Assembly (NCBI GenBank): GCA_028551475.1
Contig: CM052361.1
Span: 5,835,501 to 5,899,500, forward strand
Direction: 5' to 3'
Source of the DNA: Casuarina equisetifolia
Taxonomy: Eukaryota; Streptophyta; Magnoliopsida; Fagales; Casuarinaceae
Length of the DNA stretch: 64,000 bases
The stretch's first letter is position 1, and every line of letters begins with the position of its first letter. Made by a program: the position numbers and the translations under genes. Shown here piece by piece: positions 1 to 11,293 of this stretch. A model generated the notes under the pieces. The model was not told where the DNA came from, searched no databases, and worked only from the letters and a program-made list of their open reading frames with translations.

Positions 1-3000
1 CAAAAAAGAATTAAGCATGGTTTTCTTAAAATTTATGTTCCGAAAACCATTTGTGGTAAAATTAAGCCTTTCATAGTTCTGTTGTCCCAAAATTACTGGG
101 CCTGCAGACATAAAAAGCCCAAAATGTGTACTCCGAGATAAATCGTACAAATTAAGCCCTGTGACAGTCCAAGGACTCCAAACGGCGTTTGGTGGCAATC
201 AATGTTAGTAAGCCCATACAAGTAGAACAGGTTTGCAAGAACTTTAGCCCAAGTCTGTCTCTTAAAGGTGCAGGCCCATGCCTCGGCTGGGCAATTAAAG
301 GAGCTGTGTTTTGTTGCTGTTAATTTCAGGCCAGAGCCCACGAGATCAAACGGGAATTGATGCTTAATGGGGCCTGTGGTTCCCAAATCTCGTATCTCTT
401 TCCCTTGTTTCTACTCTCGTTTTGTAGGTTGACTTCAGATGAGATTGAGCAAGGATACCCATCTTTCTGAGATTCCTAAAGTATGCTAGAAGGTTAAATG
501 TTCATAAGTGAACAGACAAGTGGGATCGTGGCCGAGACAGTCGTTAGATGTAGATTTCATAGGAGATGAATTTTCGAATGGAGATGAGCTTTATAGAAGA
601 TTAGAGCATTACGAGATGGTAATCCCAAATGGTAGAAGCAGAAGTTGAAACGTTTTCCATCGTTATTTTTGAGACTAAAGGAGAAGTTTCATGCTTACTT
701 AACAAGGTGGTGATGAGCTAAGCCAAATACAAAAGGCTCATATCTCCGGCAAAAATGAGCTGATAATAATAGTACATGAAGAAATAGATTTAGAGACTAA
801 CATGGTTTAGGATTTTATAACCTAGCACTAGTGATAAAAAAACGTATCATTGGGGACAAATATGTTCCTAAGTTGAAAAATAAAACAAATAATTTGATAG
901 AGAGGTACAATGGTCCTATGTAGGAGACAGGATATAAATAGTTGTAGTTTATAAATGAGACCTCCAATAATGAGGTTGCTGTAATGTGATTTTGGTCATT
1001 GTCGTTTCCTTTTATTTGAAATCGTATAGGTTTTGCCAATGGAAAACTAGATGCAGAGATCCATTGGGATCAACAATCATCAATGAAGCCAAAGGAAATT
1101 GTTTAAGTTAAACGTGTTCAAATGGTTTCTTAGATTTTACTTTACCTTAAAAATATTTCCAATGGCGATTGAGGAAAATCATCATTTCCATGTTAAATGA
1201 TGCAAGATAAGTTTCCTATCTACATCATTTATGTTGGAAAATAATATATAGATCATCGTTGATACGAAAAAGTAACTATCTTTTAGATTTGAGATGAATG
1301 ACATGGTGAAGGAGATCATTCTTGAAACAATCTACATATCACTAACTTATCTATTGTCAATGGCTTCATGTTTACTCTATTATTACTAATATGAATCTTT
1401 TCAAGATCTAGTTATTGAAATTCTAGTACATTTCTAATTTAATAACATAATTAGGGTTTGAATGAGATAAAAATGTTATAACTAAAAGGGAAAATATTTT
1501 TCCCTTGAGCCCTTACTAGAAGGGAAAAGAGAAGTATATTTTTTAAGGTTATTTATTTATTTAAATTTTGTAGTACGGATTTTGCTTTTTAACTTCTCAT
1601 AGTATTTTGTGGATTTTAATATAGGAGATATAATATCTCCTCTTGAACCCTTGAGGTGCATTAATGGATACAGTGGACATAGTCATTTCTTCTCTTTCCT
1701 TTTATTTTCTTATATGTTTCTTTGACAATAACAGGATCGTTCATATAGTTTGACTGCAAAGGGCTAGAAATCTAATTGGAGGACCGCTTATGATAGAAAG
1801 TTCTCTATATGCCATTTTTTTGGTCAAGATGCTGTCCATTTCCAACTTGAGGTAGACGGTTCTATTTTTAATGATTGGTATTCTACAGTAACGTAACACT
1901 AAAGCAATGCGCACTTAATATCCGTACAAGAAAACAAAAAGAAAAGTCTAGTACCATTGCCATATCCTATTAGTAAACTAAGAAGTTATAAGAAGTTGTT
2001 ATTAAAAACAATAATTGTTTCGTATTTTAGTTTGTTAACTCAGTATTATATGTATTGATATTTAGCTTTTCTTATAATCGATTCTAAGGGAAAAAGTTGA
2101 CCATTTCTTACAAATTATTATAAATGGTTAGAGAAGAAATAATAATAATAAAAAAAAAAAGCATGCTAACGTGAGAATAAGAAAGTGTGTGAAGTTTGAA
2201 ATGGTAAGATTCCAAAGGTAGTCTAGTGTGGCTAGTCCCATCATGCTGTCAGGAAGGCTATGAAAGGTTGCATTCATAAGCAGAAAAGAGAAGATGTTTA
2301 CGGCAACAAGGTGGCTAATTTCATACAACATGATTGCAGACGTTTGTAATGCATAAAGCGTGTTTCCAACTCTTGTTGTGGCTCGCGGGCAAACGGAATA
2401 CACGTTCTTTTCTGGTTTCTCAGGGAAATTTAAAAGAACATGAAGGTTGACTGGTACAAAACCTATCCCTAGCATTTGTGGATAAAACACTAGGAAGCAA
2501 TACCTTTCCTGCCCACAAGTTGAATGGTAAAACCTCCCGACTAAGACAAAGAAAGCCGTCATTGTGACAATTACTGGGATTGAGTGTCTGAAGAATTCAA
2601 GGGAAGGTGGATGGATAGGCAAGATTGGACTCGGTAAAGATTGTTATTGGATGAATTCACAGGCAATTTCTTCGCGACTGTATCAAACAGAGACCTCGGA
2701 TATTGACTATTATGATCTTTACAAATTGTTAAGCAAACATATGAAGGGTTTCTTAGCCGCCAAGTAGGCCAAGTGGAAAATTATGTGAAATATTTCAAAG
2801 CAGTGAAATGTCCAAGATATGGTTGTTAATTTCTTTTTATTTTTCCAATCTGAATGGAGAAGGTCAATGATCACCCTAGTCCAAGATGGATTACTTAGAG
2901 ATGCAAGCCATTGTCATATATACATAAATTAACAATTAAATAAAATGATGTGCGGATTAAATCTTCTTACAGTCATGAACAACAGATTTAACAAGATCTA

Positions 3001-3680
3001 ATCAACTTCAACGATGTATAGAATGATGTAAGATCGTTGAACTGTAACATAGTAAAATATAGTATGCAACCCTAGAGCAACTAGGCTAAGTCATCCCCTG
3101 TCCAATACTTTATTCAAATTATGGACTTTTTCCTTGGATGATCTGCCTATAGGACACCACGTTCCGTCTAATAAAAGGGCTGCGAACAGATGTTCCATAT
3201 AAAAATAAAAATAAAAAGAAATTATGGTTGCACAATATATATTGAAACTTGAAGAAGTAATACAATTGACCAAGCACACTTATATGGGATAACATAAAGT
3301 CTACCAAAGGATCGTTAGAAAAACTAGTAGAAAACCAAGGCAGAAGTGCGACAGCTTGTCCTTCTATGAAACTATAAACAATTCAACCAGATAAAAAAGG
3401 ACTTTTGAGCTCAAAGGTGAAGCCGTGGAGGGGAAGAGTCCTTATCAATCACTTTGACTGCTAACAGTTACTCAGTCAACCGATCTTTTTAGCTTTCGTG
3501 TAAAAACATGGCTTTGAAAATGGAGCATGCCGTCACAAGCAACTTGAAGCTTAGTCTCTTGAGTAACTCGTTTATGGGTATCGATATCTAATAAGTAAAT
3601 CAACAAGCTCAAGCACAGTTTTATGTCCAGATTAGTATATTACCAATTACGATGAAGTGTGCTCAAAGACAGAACTTACA
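1..3680. other. Intergenic, no gene recognised
   Basis: I see no supported gene here. The longest open frame is on the minus strand at 2128-2622 (164 residues, very hydrophobic). Its C-terminal half is rich in Leu/Phe because of an A-rich + strand, and I recognise no family in it. The rest is AT-rich DNA with stops in all frames. Confidence 0.5.
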
Positions 3681-3694
3681 ATTAACTTACGACC

Positions 3695-4160
3695 AAATCT
3701 ATATAGACCTGAAGACGTGCTTTATTTTATTTTATTTTATCTGAAAAAAGATAGCTTTCTTTATTTAATATTTGGTCTCATCGATGAATACAGCTTTTTG
3801 TGTGATCGGCTAACTGCAAATTGAGGTGTACGTGTATATCTTTAACCTGCCATCAAATCTATGTGGGACTGAAGACGTGCTTGACAATTAAATAAGATTT
3901 AAACAAAAGCTGTTCTTTGTTATGTAATGTTTGTTCTCATTGATGAACTCAGCTTATGGTGGGATTCTCTAACTGCAAATTGAGGTTTATATGTGATCAA
4001 TCTATACAGCACTAAAAACGGGTTTGACAATTTTTTCTTTTGAAGAAAGGATATTGTCTTTTATGCAATTTTATTCTTATTGATGATCACAGCGTAATGG
4101 TGTGATCGTTTAACCACAAGTTTAGGTATATATGTAATCTTTAACTTCATCACCAAACAT
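3695..4160. repeat. Diverged tandem repeat, three copies of ~145-160 bp
   Basis: Three diverged copies start near 3695, 3855 and 3998. Each opens with an AATCTATRT-like block followed by GACTGAAGACGTGC (altered in copy 3). Each continues through TCTCATTGATGAA, a GTGTGATCG-like block and AACTGCAAATTGAGG, and copies 1 and 3 close with ATCTTTAAC. Copies differ by many substitutions and small indels, so the array is old. It lies about 300 bp before the TRIM-like element, and I see no coding frame in it. Confidence 0.7.
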
Positions 4161-4465
4161 GAGGTGGAGTTTGAACTTTAAATGCAAATAGTGTTGGAGC
4201 TTGACTTGCTTTGCTGATGAACTTAAGTGAATTTGGCCGGCCTTGTTAAAAGATTTTCAGCCCGACCGAAATTTAAATTTCTAACCTGACCTCACACTTG
4301 AGCCTAAAAAATATACCGAAATTTTGATCCAATCAATAGCTCTAACTTTGTTTGGATCCTGTTAATTTTTTCAATTAGTTGCCTTTTGAAATGGCTTCTC
4401 TTTATTTACTCTACAAATATTCAGCACCTACTATAGGTGCATATTAACATTAACAAAGACAAAAG

Positions 4466-4812
4466 TGTGACAAATATTGATTGTGAGATAAATTGGTTTC
4501 TTTGCATACAAGATGAAAGTATCAAACCAAAAGATAAGATCCTTATAGCAGAGTATAAATGAAAAAGGGACATTCTAACCCTTGAATTAGCTTTTAGTTA
4601 AGTCTTTAGGTCTTCTTACATGGTATTAAAGACTAAGTTAAATTTGGTTTGTTCGTGCAACTTTAAGTCTAGTGATGCTTGATATATAAGGGAGTGTAAA
4701 TATGATAAAAATCTCATATTAGAGTATAAGATTCTTGTGGTGAAGTTTAAATAAAATAAAGAATTTTCAACTCTTGAGCAAACTTTTGATAGGATCTTTG
4801 GGCCTTCTTACA
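4466..4812 (+). mobile_element. Decayed TRIM-like miniature LTR retroelement
   Basis: Two diverged direct repeats lie about 75 bp apart. The second (4695-4812) begins TGTAA and ends TTACA; the first (about 4466-4620) also ends TCTTACA. Directly after the first repeat, TGGTATTAAAG at 4621 resembles the usual plant primer-binding site TGGTATCAGAG, complementary to initiator tRNA-Met. AAGGGAG just before the second repeat fits a polypurine tract. LTR, PBS, very short non-coding interior, PPT, LTR is the layout of a terminal-repeat retrotransposon in miniature, a non-autonomous class. I see no 5-bp target duplication, and the left end is uncertain. Confidence 0.55.
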
Positions 4813-7800
4813 TCTTGAATGGAAGAAAAGTTCTCATAGGATAATAAAAAGCTAGTAATTTCAGAAAAAAAATAATAACTCCTGTAAAAATAGATTTTAT
4901 CTTAATTCATAATCTGCTAAGTTAAGGGACTTATAGGACTTGATGTTGCCGTTTACTGGAAAATATATCAGTCATTGACTCGCTAAATAGACTAGCGGCC
5001 ATTTGTTTTATTTAAAACCACCAAATTGACTAATCGATATAAACAGTTCTTGTTTATCTGAATAAGCATCTAATAATTATTTGTGATTCTTAATATCATA
5101 ACAATGGACCTGGGTTAATAGTTACTCCACCGATCTTATAACTATCTCCGCCATTATACCAAAACTTCAAACACTTAAGTGATTTAAAGCAAAGAAATAT
5201 GCTTCTCTGATGGAGTTTTAGTGCTCAACCACATGTCATAAAGCAGACCGTCTCACCTTTGTTTTAATCTCTATACAAAGAGTCAAATTTCATGCCTTAG
5301 TCTAATCTTGATTCCTTCCATATCCACTATCTTTGTAACCTTGTGTTGATTTCATAGCACCATTGATTCCGAATTGACCAATGAAGAAATCGTAAAACTC
5401 TCTCAACATGCATACGTCAGATTGACACCATAATTCCGGAAAATTAAGTTACCGTTCCTAGGATTATCCGAAGAAAAGAAATAAGATGGAAATGTTAATA
5501 AGTTAGCGTTGACTCTAAGGGCATTCATTAGATTTAAAGGGGAATAGTGCCGGCACGGATAGGGTGAAACCAAAGAAAAACAATAGAAAAGACATAATGA
5601 CTTCTTTCTGTAAGGCAATGAGAAATATAAGGACAAATGAGCCACCTTAACTTTAGGTCTTTGGATCAAAGATAAATTACAAAGGGTTTTGGTTTTTTAT
5701 AGGAGAGTGGATGCGAAGGTACCCGGAAACCTCTTGCATGATTTCTTTAATGTGCATAAACCTGTGCATGAGAACTCATCATTTCTTCTTTTACCGACCA
5801 CGTACACACATGCTCGTCGGTCTTGGATTCCGGCTGTATTCTATTGTTCCTAGCCAACAGTATTCCTCTGGTTTATCTTCTTGCCCACTTTTAGAAAGAG
5901 CAAACGCGTTGATTCATCCTCCACCAAATAATTACTCGCAAGCCTGTCACTCTGATCGTCAACACCGTCGCAGCCCTAGAATGATTATAGTAAAAGTCGA
6001 GCATCTGGCTAAGTCGAGAAAGATAAAAGTGTTTCCTTTGAAGAAAAGAAAGGTGGATGAGAAAGTTGGTTCGACTTTTTTAAGGATTAATTTAGTGGGG
6101 CCAAGTAAGTTGTTCGACTCATGATCTTGCGAATCGGATGAAGATTTTTGAGGTCGTAGAATCTGAGGTTTCAAATCTTCAAGTCACAGAAAAGCCTAAT
6201 TTGTCCTCCCACCCTATCCGGTACAATGAGAAGAGACCAAGCATTAGTTTTGATTATTTGACGTCCTGCTTGCTGAAGTTGGAGCTGCTTACAGATATAC
6301 AAACTCTTCAAAAAAAAATTAGAAACACGACCACTTAAACACGTAGCAACCAGTTCTGCAGTTTAGCAATTCTGATCAGGGACCAGCCCCATGAGATTGA
6401 TGGTGCCGAACAAAGCATGTCCTCATTACCTTATTTGGAGCTCCAAACAGTTAATACAATCACCACTATCCTCAGCATTAAGTCTAAAGGCAAGTGGTAA
6501 TATATCCAGCCTTCCTACTCTTGATGAGATAAGAGATAGACATAGGCTATTCACAAGTAGAACTTCCTTGAAGTTTCTAATACCTAGAGTGACGAAAGAC
6601 ATGAAACAAAAGCAAAATATTCTTTAAAAAAAGTCAAAAGAATAAATCAAAATGTCTTAGGAAACCAAAAGAAATTGAGAGAACCCAAAATAAAAAATAA
6701 AAAATAGAAGAAAGCAAAATTCCATCATGTGGAGGAGAAACAGATGTTAGTACTTTATTTGACGGACTTAAGTCTAAACCTAGGATGATGCATAGGTATT
6801 CTTAGCAAAAGGTTCCGTAGAAATAGTTTTTTGGAATTGGTAGTCTACACCGACACGTTAGTTTCGATATAGTTGATGTGACATTATGCCTACATTGGTC
6901 TTGTAATAAAATCAGTGGTGTCCTGATAATATGCAATTACAAGTACAGCAAAAGTAACTTCCACATTAAATAACTGTCAAAAGCATAAGTGGTGAAAGTA
7001 TATAAATGGGCCTCACTTCAAGAATTTGAACGGTGTCCCAATTGGTTATATCATGATTTTGCTTTAAAAGAAAATCTTAAAAAGCTGTTAATCTCTCCAA
7101 AAATGATGCCAGTTAGGATGATGGTAGCTTCTTCGTGGTTGGAGCAAGGATGTCCCTCTTGTACTTGAAGCAGGAGGAAAATGCACAGCATGGACAGAGC
7201 CCACATAGCCTATCAATTTTTCTAACAAAGTGGTAGCAAAATCAATGTATAGTATGGTGGAAGACTGGCATATTTCATGATGAGAACAAGGATAGTGATC
7301 CTGCATGAAGGTGGTTCCTTTTCGTAGTTAAGAAAAATGTACAGATAAAAACCCTCGAGCACGCACAAGTTATTTTAGAGAGAGTTTATAAGATTAACAA
7401 AACCTTTTGTCATATGGAAATAAATAACATGAAATGTTAGAAGGAAGGTGTCGAATTAGTGACAAAAAGAACAAAGGACATATTTCCAACAACGTTTTGG
7501 ACAAAGAATCCTGCGAACGAACAGGTAACTCACGACACTTGGGAATATGCAATTCTTTCGTTATATCTCTATCAGCATATTCCCCAGCGTTTCAGTGTAA
7601 CTAAGAAACACATAAAGGTGTTAACTTTCACGGTGATATCAGGAATTATTCATGAGAAAACTCGATCTTACAAGATCACACCGGAGACAGACAGACCAAC
7701 AAACCTTCTGATCAAAAAAAGATAAATTTTCCCTTTCTTTGTTTGGCTCCAGAATATTGTTAGCCGACACTAGAAAGAGTACTTTTTTGTCGCCCTTTTT

Positions 7801-9050
7801 CATTCTCTAGGGGTGGTAACCGCGGAAGGCTAGAAACTGGACATGCTTCCATTATATTAGGACTCGAAGAGTAAAAACTGGACTCTTTTGCTTGAAACTA
7901 AAGAGTGTGGGACCATAATTTGACGAAAACGTGCTTCGAAGGGCAAACTTCGAAGAATTATTGTATTATTTAATTAAATACCGATTTTTTTTTAAAGAAT
8001 AATTACTTAATTATAAGCATAATAACTCTTTGTATTTGTGAACCTTTCTATGATCCCATATAATGATCACTCAAATTGAATGATGGAGAATTAAATGCAT
8101 TGGGTTCACAACTGATGGGGACTGTTCCAGTTGTCATGATCCCCCTGATCATGATGTTCTAGCAGAAGTATCCCCTAACATTAAAAGACCTTTATTTACT
8201 CGATCCATTTGGTTTGAAATTACCTCTTTTCTTTGTTTTGACGATTAAACAGGAGAGCTACAGTTTGTACCAAACATGATACACCAATTTAGACCATTTC
8301 TTGTTCTTGAACGAGTATTTTTCTTATGTGGGAACAGATTGGTATGTTTTTACTTGATACGTAAGAGTGTAAGAGTTAATGCAAGTTGGACCCAGTTGTC
8401 GTCTTCATTGGGTGTTTATCAAGCTGTAGTTTGGGAATCGTGAAGGAGTACAAAGCGGATTCCTTCCCTGTCTTTTTCTACAGACAAATGTGACTATTTG
8501 TCGTTCCCTTTGTCGTTCTTTCACTTGCTACATAAGAATGCAATCAAGACTTGATGCATAAGGGTTGATCTTGTTCTGCTATTTCTCATGGTACAGTTAC
8601 TTTTATATGTTTATCTTCATGTTTTCGATTTGTGTACCGTATCAGTGTGGAAAAAGGAAGGAAACAGGTGTAATTAGGGTAACATCCTTAAGCATAATCA
8701 TAAAGACCTTCATACTTTATCTTGAGGTTGTTTTACTCGTACTTTCCCTTTGCAGAGTTGTATGACCGGGCAAAGGTGGAGTATCTCACGCTTGAAACGG
8801 AAGCAAAGTAAGGGTGGATGAGGTGGTGCTTTCTGATGAAGACGTCGCACGTGTGCACGCGTCGACTCCTCGATTGAACGTGGACGAAGTAAAAGAAAGA
8901 AAGAAAGAGAAGCCCAAGCAAAATAATTACTGAGATGAAGGGAAATAATATGGTAAGATAGAATAATCCCATGCCCGAGTCAATTTAGGAGCGTAGAAAC
9001 TTTTTTTTCTTTTTATTTTAAAAATATATGTCCATTTTGGGAGGGGGTCT
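4813..9050. other. Intergenic, no gene recognised
   Basis: No gene can be supported. A 137-codon + frame (5711-6124) includes a Lys-rich stretch and is followed by a 66-codon frame (6138-6338). These may be fragments of something once coding, but I recognise no domain. AAAG-type simple sequence lies near 8887-8912. The last few hundred bases would be the distal promoter of the MYB gene. Confidence 0.45.
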
Positions 9051-9053
9051 CTT

Positions 9054-9061
9054 TATATAAA
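9054..9061 (+). promoter_or_regulatory. TATA box of the MYB gene
   Basis: TATATAAA lies 123 bp before the MYB start codon. A transcript start about 30 bp downstream would give a leader of roughly 100 nt, normal for a plant gene. It was found by eye only. Confidence 0.5.
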
Positions 9062-9183
9062 TGTAGGTAGAGGTGGTGTACGCTAGCAGGGTATCTGTAC
9101 AACTCTTGTTCTGTCTCTCGTTCTCTCCTTCGCTCTGAGGGTAGCTTGAAGAAACAGTATTTTTTGAGTTTGGCTGGGTAAGG

Positions 9184-11293
9184 ATGGGGAGGCAACCATG
9201 CTGTGACAAAGTTGGGTTGAAGAAGGGTCCATGGACAGCTGAAGAGGACAAGAAACTCATCACCTTCATTCTTACCAATGGCCAATGCTGCTGGAGAGCT
9301 GTTCCTAAGCTTGCAGGTCTACCTTCGTTTTGTCTTTCCTTCAATATGCAATTTCAGAGCCAAAGACAAGCAGGGATCTTTAGAAAACTTTGAATATTGG
9401 TGGTTTCTTTTGGATTCAGGGGGAGAAGAGTTTGCCTCGATCATTATCTTAAAACAAATTCAAATTGGTTTCTTTACAGTCTGTAAGGAAAGAAAGCTCT
9501 GACAAATTTGAATCTGTTTTCTCCGGTTTTGGTTTCTGTCAAGGGTGTTTCTTCCTTTTCTTTTTTCTCCTTCCTCTGTTTTATCATTCTGAATCTTTTC
9601 CTTTTCCAAATTTGTTTTCCATGGCCTTTTCCTCCAGAATGCCAAAAAACAAGTTGGTTTTCAGGTTGTTTTGCTTTCTACGTTATGTTTTGGGTCGCCT
9701 TAATTATTGCAAAGGACCGGATCATAACAGCAGACCAACTCAATGATTCCAAATTGTCATGATAAAACAGGGAATAATGAATTAGAGTTCTGGTGTGAAT
9801 ACAGACACAATCACTCTTATTGATTATGATAATGGTGGGTCTGCTTGCAGGATTGTTAAGGTGCGGGAAAAGTTGCAGACTGAGATGGACAAACTATCTT
9901 AGACCAGACTTGAAGAGAGGTCTTTTATCAGAATTTGAAGAAAAAATGGTCATTGACCTCCATGCTCAGCTTGGAAACAGGTTCCTTCTTTAATCTATGC
10001 TCTGCTTTCTCCCTAGAACCTCTTCCTCCATCTTTCATCGGTTTTCTCGTAATGAAATTTTTCAGTGCCAAGTTTTCTAAAGTACCCTTCTGCATTATTC
10101 TTTGCTTCATCTCAGCAAATGCTTGAAAGCGGCTGACAGCAATATAGCGGCTTTCAAGCACTACCTCTGTTCTCTGCAATTTCTTTTAAACTTCTGCAAA
10201 TCATCTGCTTTTTCCTTTTCTAAGTTCATTAGCGATGGAAGACTTGGTCTCCTAGAAGATTCCTCCAAGAGTAGACTTCGTAAGCTTTTAGACAGAGCTC
10301 CCAATAAACTTTTCTTTCTTCTTTTGTCTTTTTTTTTTTCTTTTTCTTTTTCTTTTGTTTTTTTCCCCTTGTTTTTCTAAACGTTGTTCATTGGGTTGAC
10401 TGTTAAAACGTTTTGCCAAATTGCTTTCTCACTTGTAGAATCATTGGTCTTCCCAGAAATAACTGCGGGGCAATTTTGGTCATGAGGTTCATTTTTAATG
10501 TGTGAACTTGCTTATTTGCATGGACCCTCCTAGTAGCCAAAATAATTGGACCTTCCTTTCAGTAATTCCAAAAGATGCGAAGTTTATGTGTAATTTCTAT
10601 TATACTGAAGTCCGAAATTTTTTCTGAACATTTTACAGATGGTCTAAGATTGCTTCTCATCTCCCTGGAAGAACTGATAATGAGATTAAGAACCACTGGA
10701 ACACCCACATTAAGAAGAAGCTAAAAAAGATGGGCATCGATCCTCTAACCCACAAGCCAATCCCTACTGCAACTGAGCAACCCCAGCCTCAAGATCCACT
10801 ACAACAGGGACAAGAACGAGAGCAAAGGCAAGAGCCAACTTCTGAAACGGAAAATACATCTGAAACTGGCGTGAACAAGGAGCCCGAGCAATCATTACAG
10901 TCTTCGTCCATCAATGAAGGCAAAGAGGAAGACAAAAGCATGACAAGCCCATTTGATCCGATGGAGCTAATGAATGGTTTCTGCACAGATGAGGTTCCGT
11001 TGATTCAACCCAATGAGATTCTAGTCCCATGTGTTCCTTCTTCATCGACTCCTTCCTCCTCGTCCTCTTCGTCCAATTCCTCCAACTTTTTTCAAGACCT
11101 ACAGTTCCCTGATTTCGAGTGGCCTTGTGACTACGACAGCAGCCATAACAGCATGGCTTTGTGGGACGATGATTTTAGGAGTTGGGATTTGCTGATTAAC
11201 GATGATGACAGAAAGCAGACTGTTGATCCCTCGTTAAGTCAGTGCCAAAGAACGGTGTTGGATCAAGAATCCTGGGTATATAGCCTATTATGA
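9184..11293 (+). CDS. MYB20: R2R3-MYB transcription factor, subgroup 8 (MYB20/43-like)
   Basis: Three exons: 9184-9316, 9851-9980 and 10639-11293, giving 305 residues. The 133-bp and 130-bp first exons are the classic R2R3-MYB pattern and all splice sites are GT-AG. The protein begins [18 protein letters not shown]. The R2 repeat carries Trp17, Trp37 and Trp57; R3 carries Phe73 with Trp89 and Trp108, ending [11 protein letters not shown]. After the DNA-binding domain comes GIDPLTHKP, typical of the MYB20/42/43/85 clade, then a Gln/Glu-rich linker, a Ser run and an acidic tail with FEWPC and WDDDFRSWD, which looks like an activation region. In Arabidopsis this clade switches on lignin and phenylalanine genes during secondary-wall formation. 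Family is certain; the MYB20 versus MYB43 assignment is from memory of sequence. Confidence 0.95.
10120..10160. repeat. Perfect 11-bp inverted repeat in MYB intron 2
   Basis: TGCTTGAAAGC (10120-10130) and GCTTTCAAGCA (10150-10160) are exact reverse complements around a 19-nt loop, so the pre-mRNA could fold a short hairpin inside the second MYB intron. It is too short for a typical plant miRNA precursor. Confidence 0.7.

Noticed and set aside
2128-2622. 164-codon hydrophobic minus-strand frame
   Set aside because: Leu/Phe-rich end comes from A-rich DNA on +, no known domain, no supporting splice or promoter signals.
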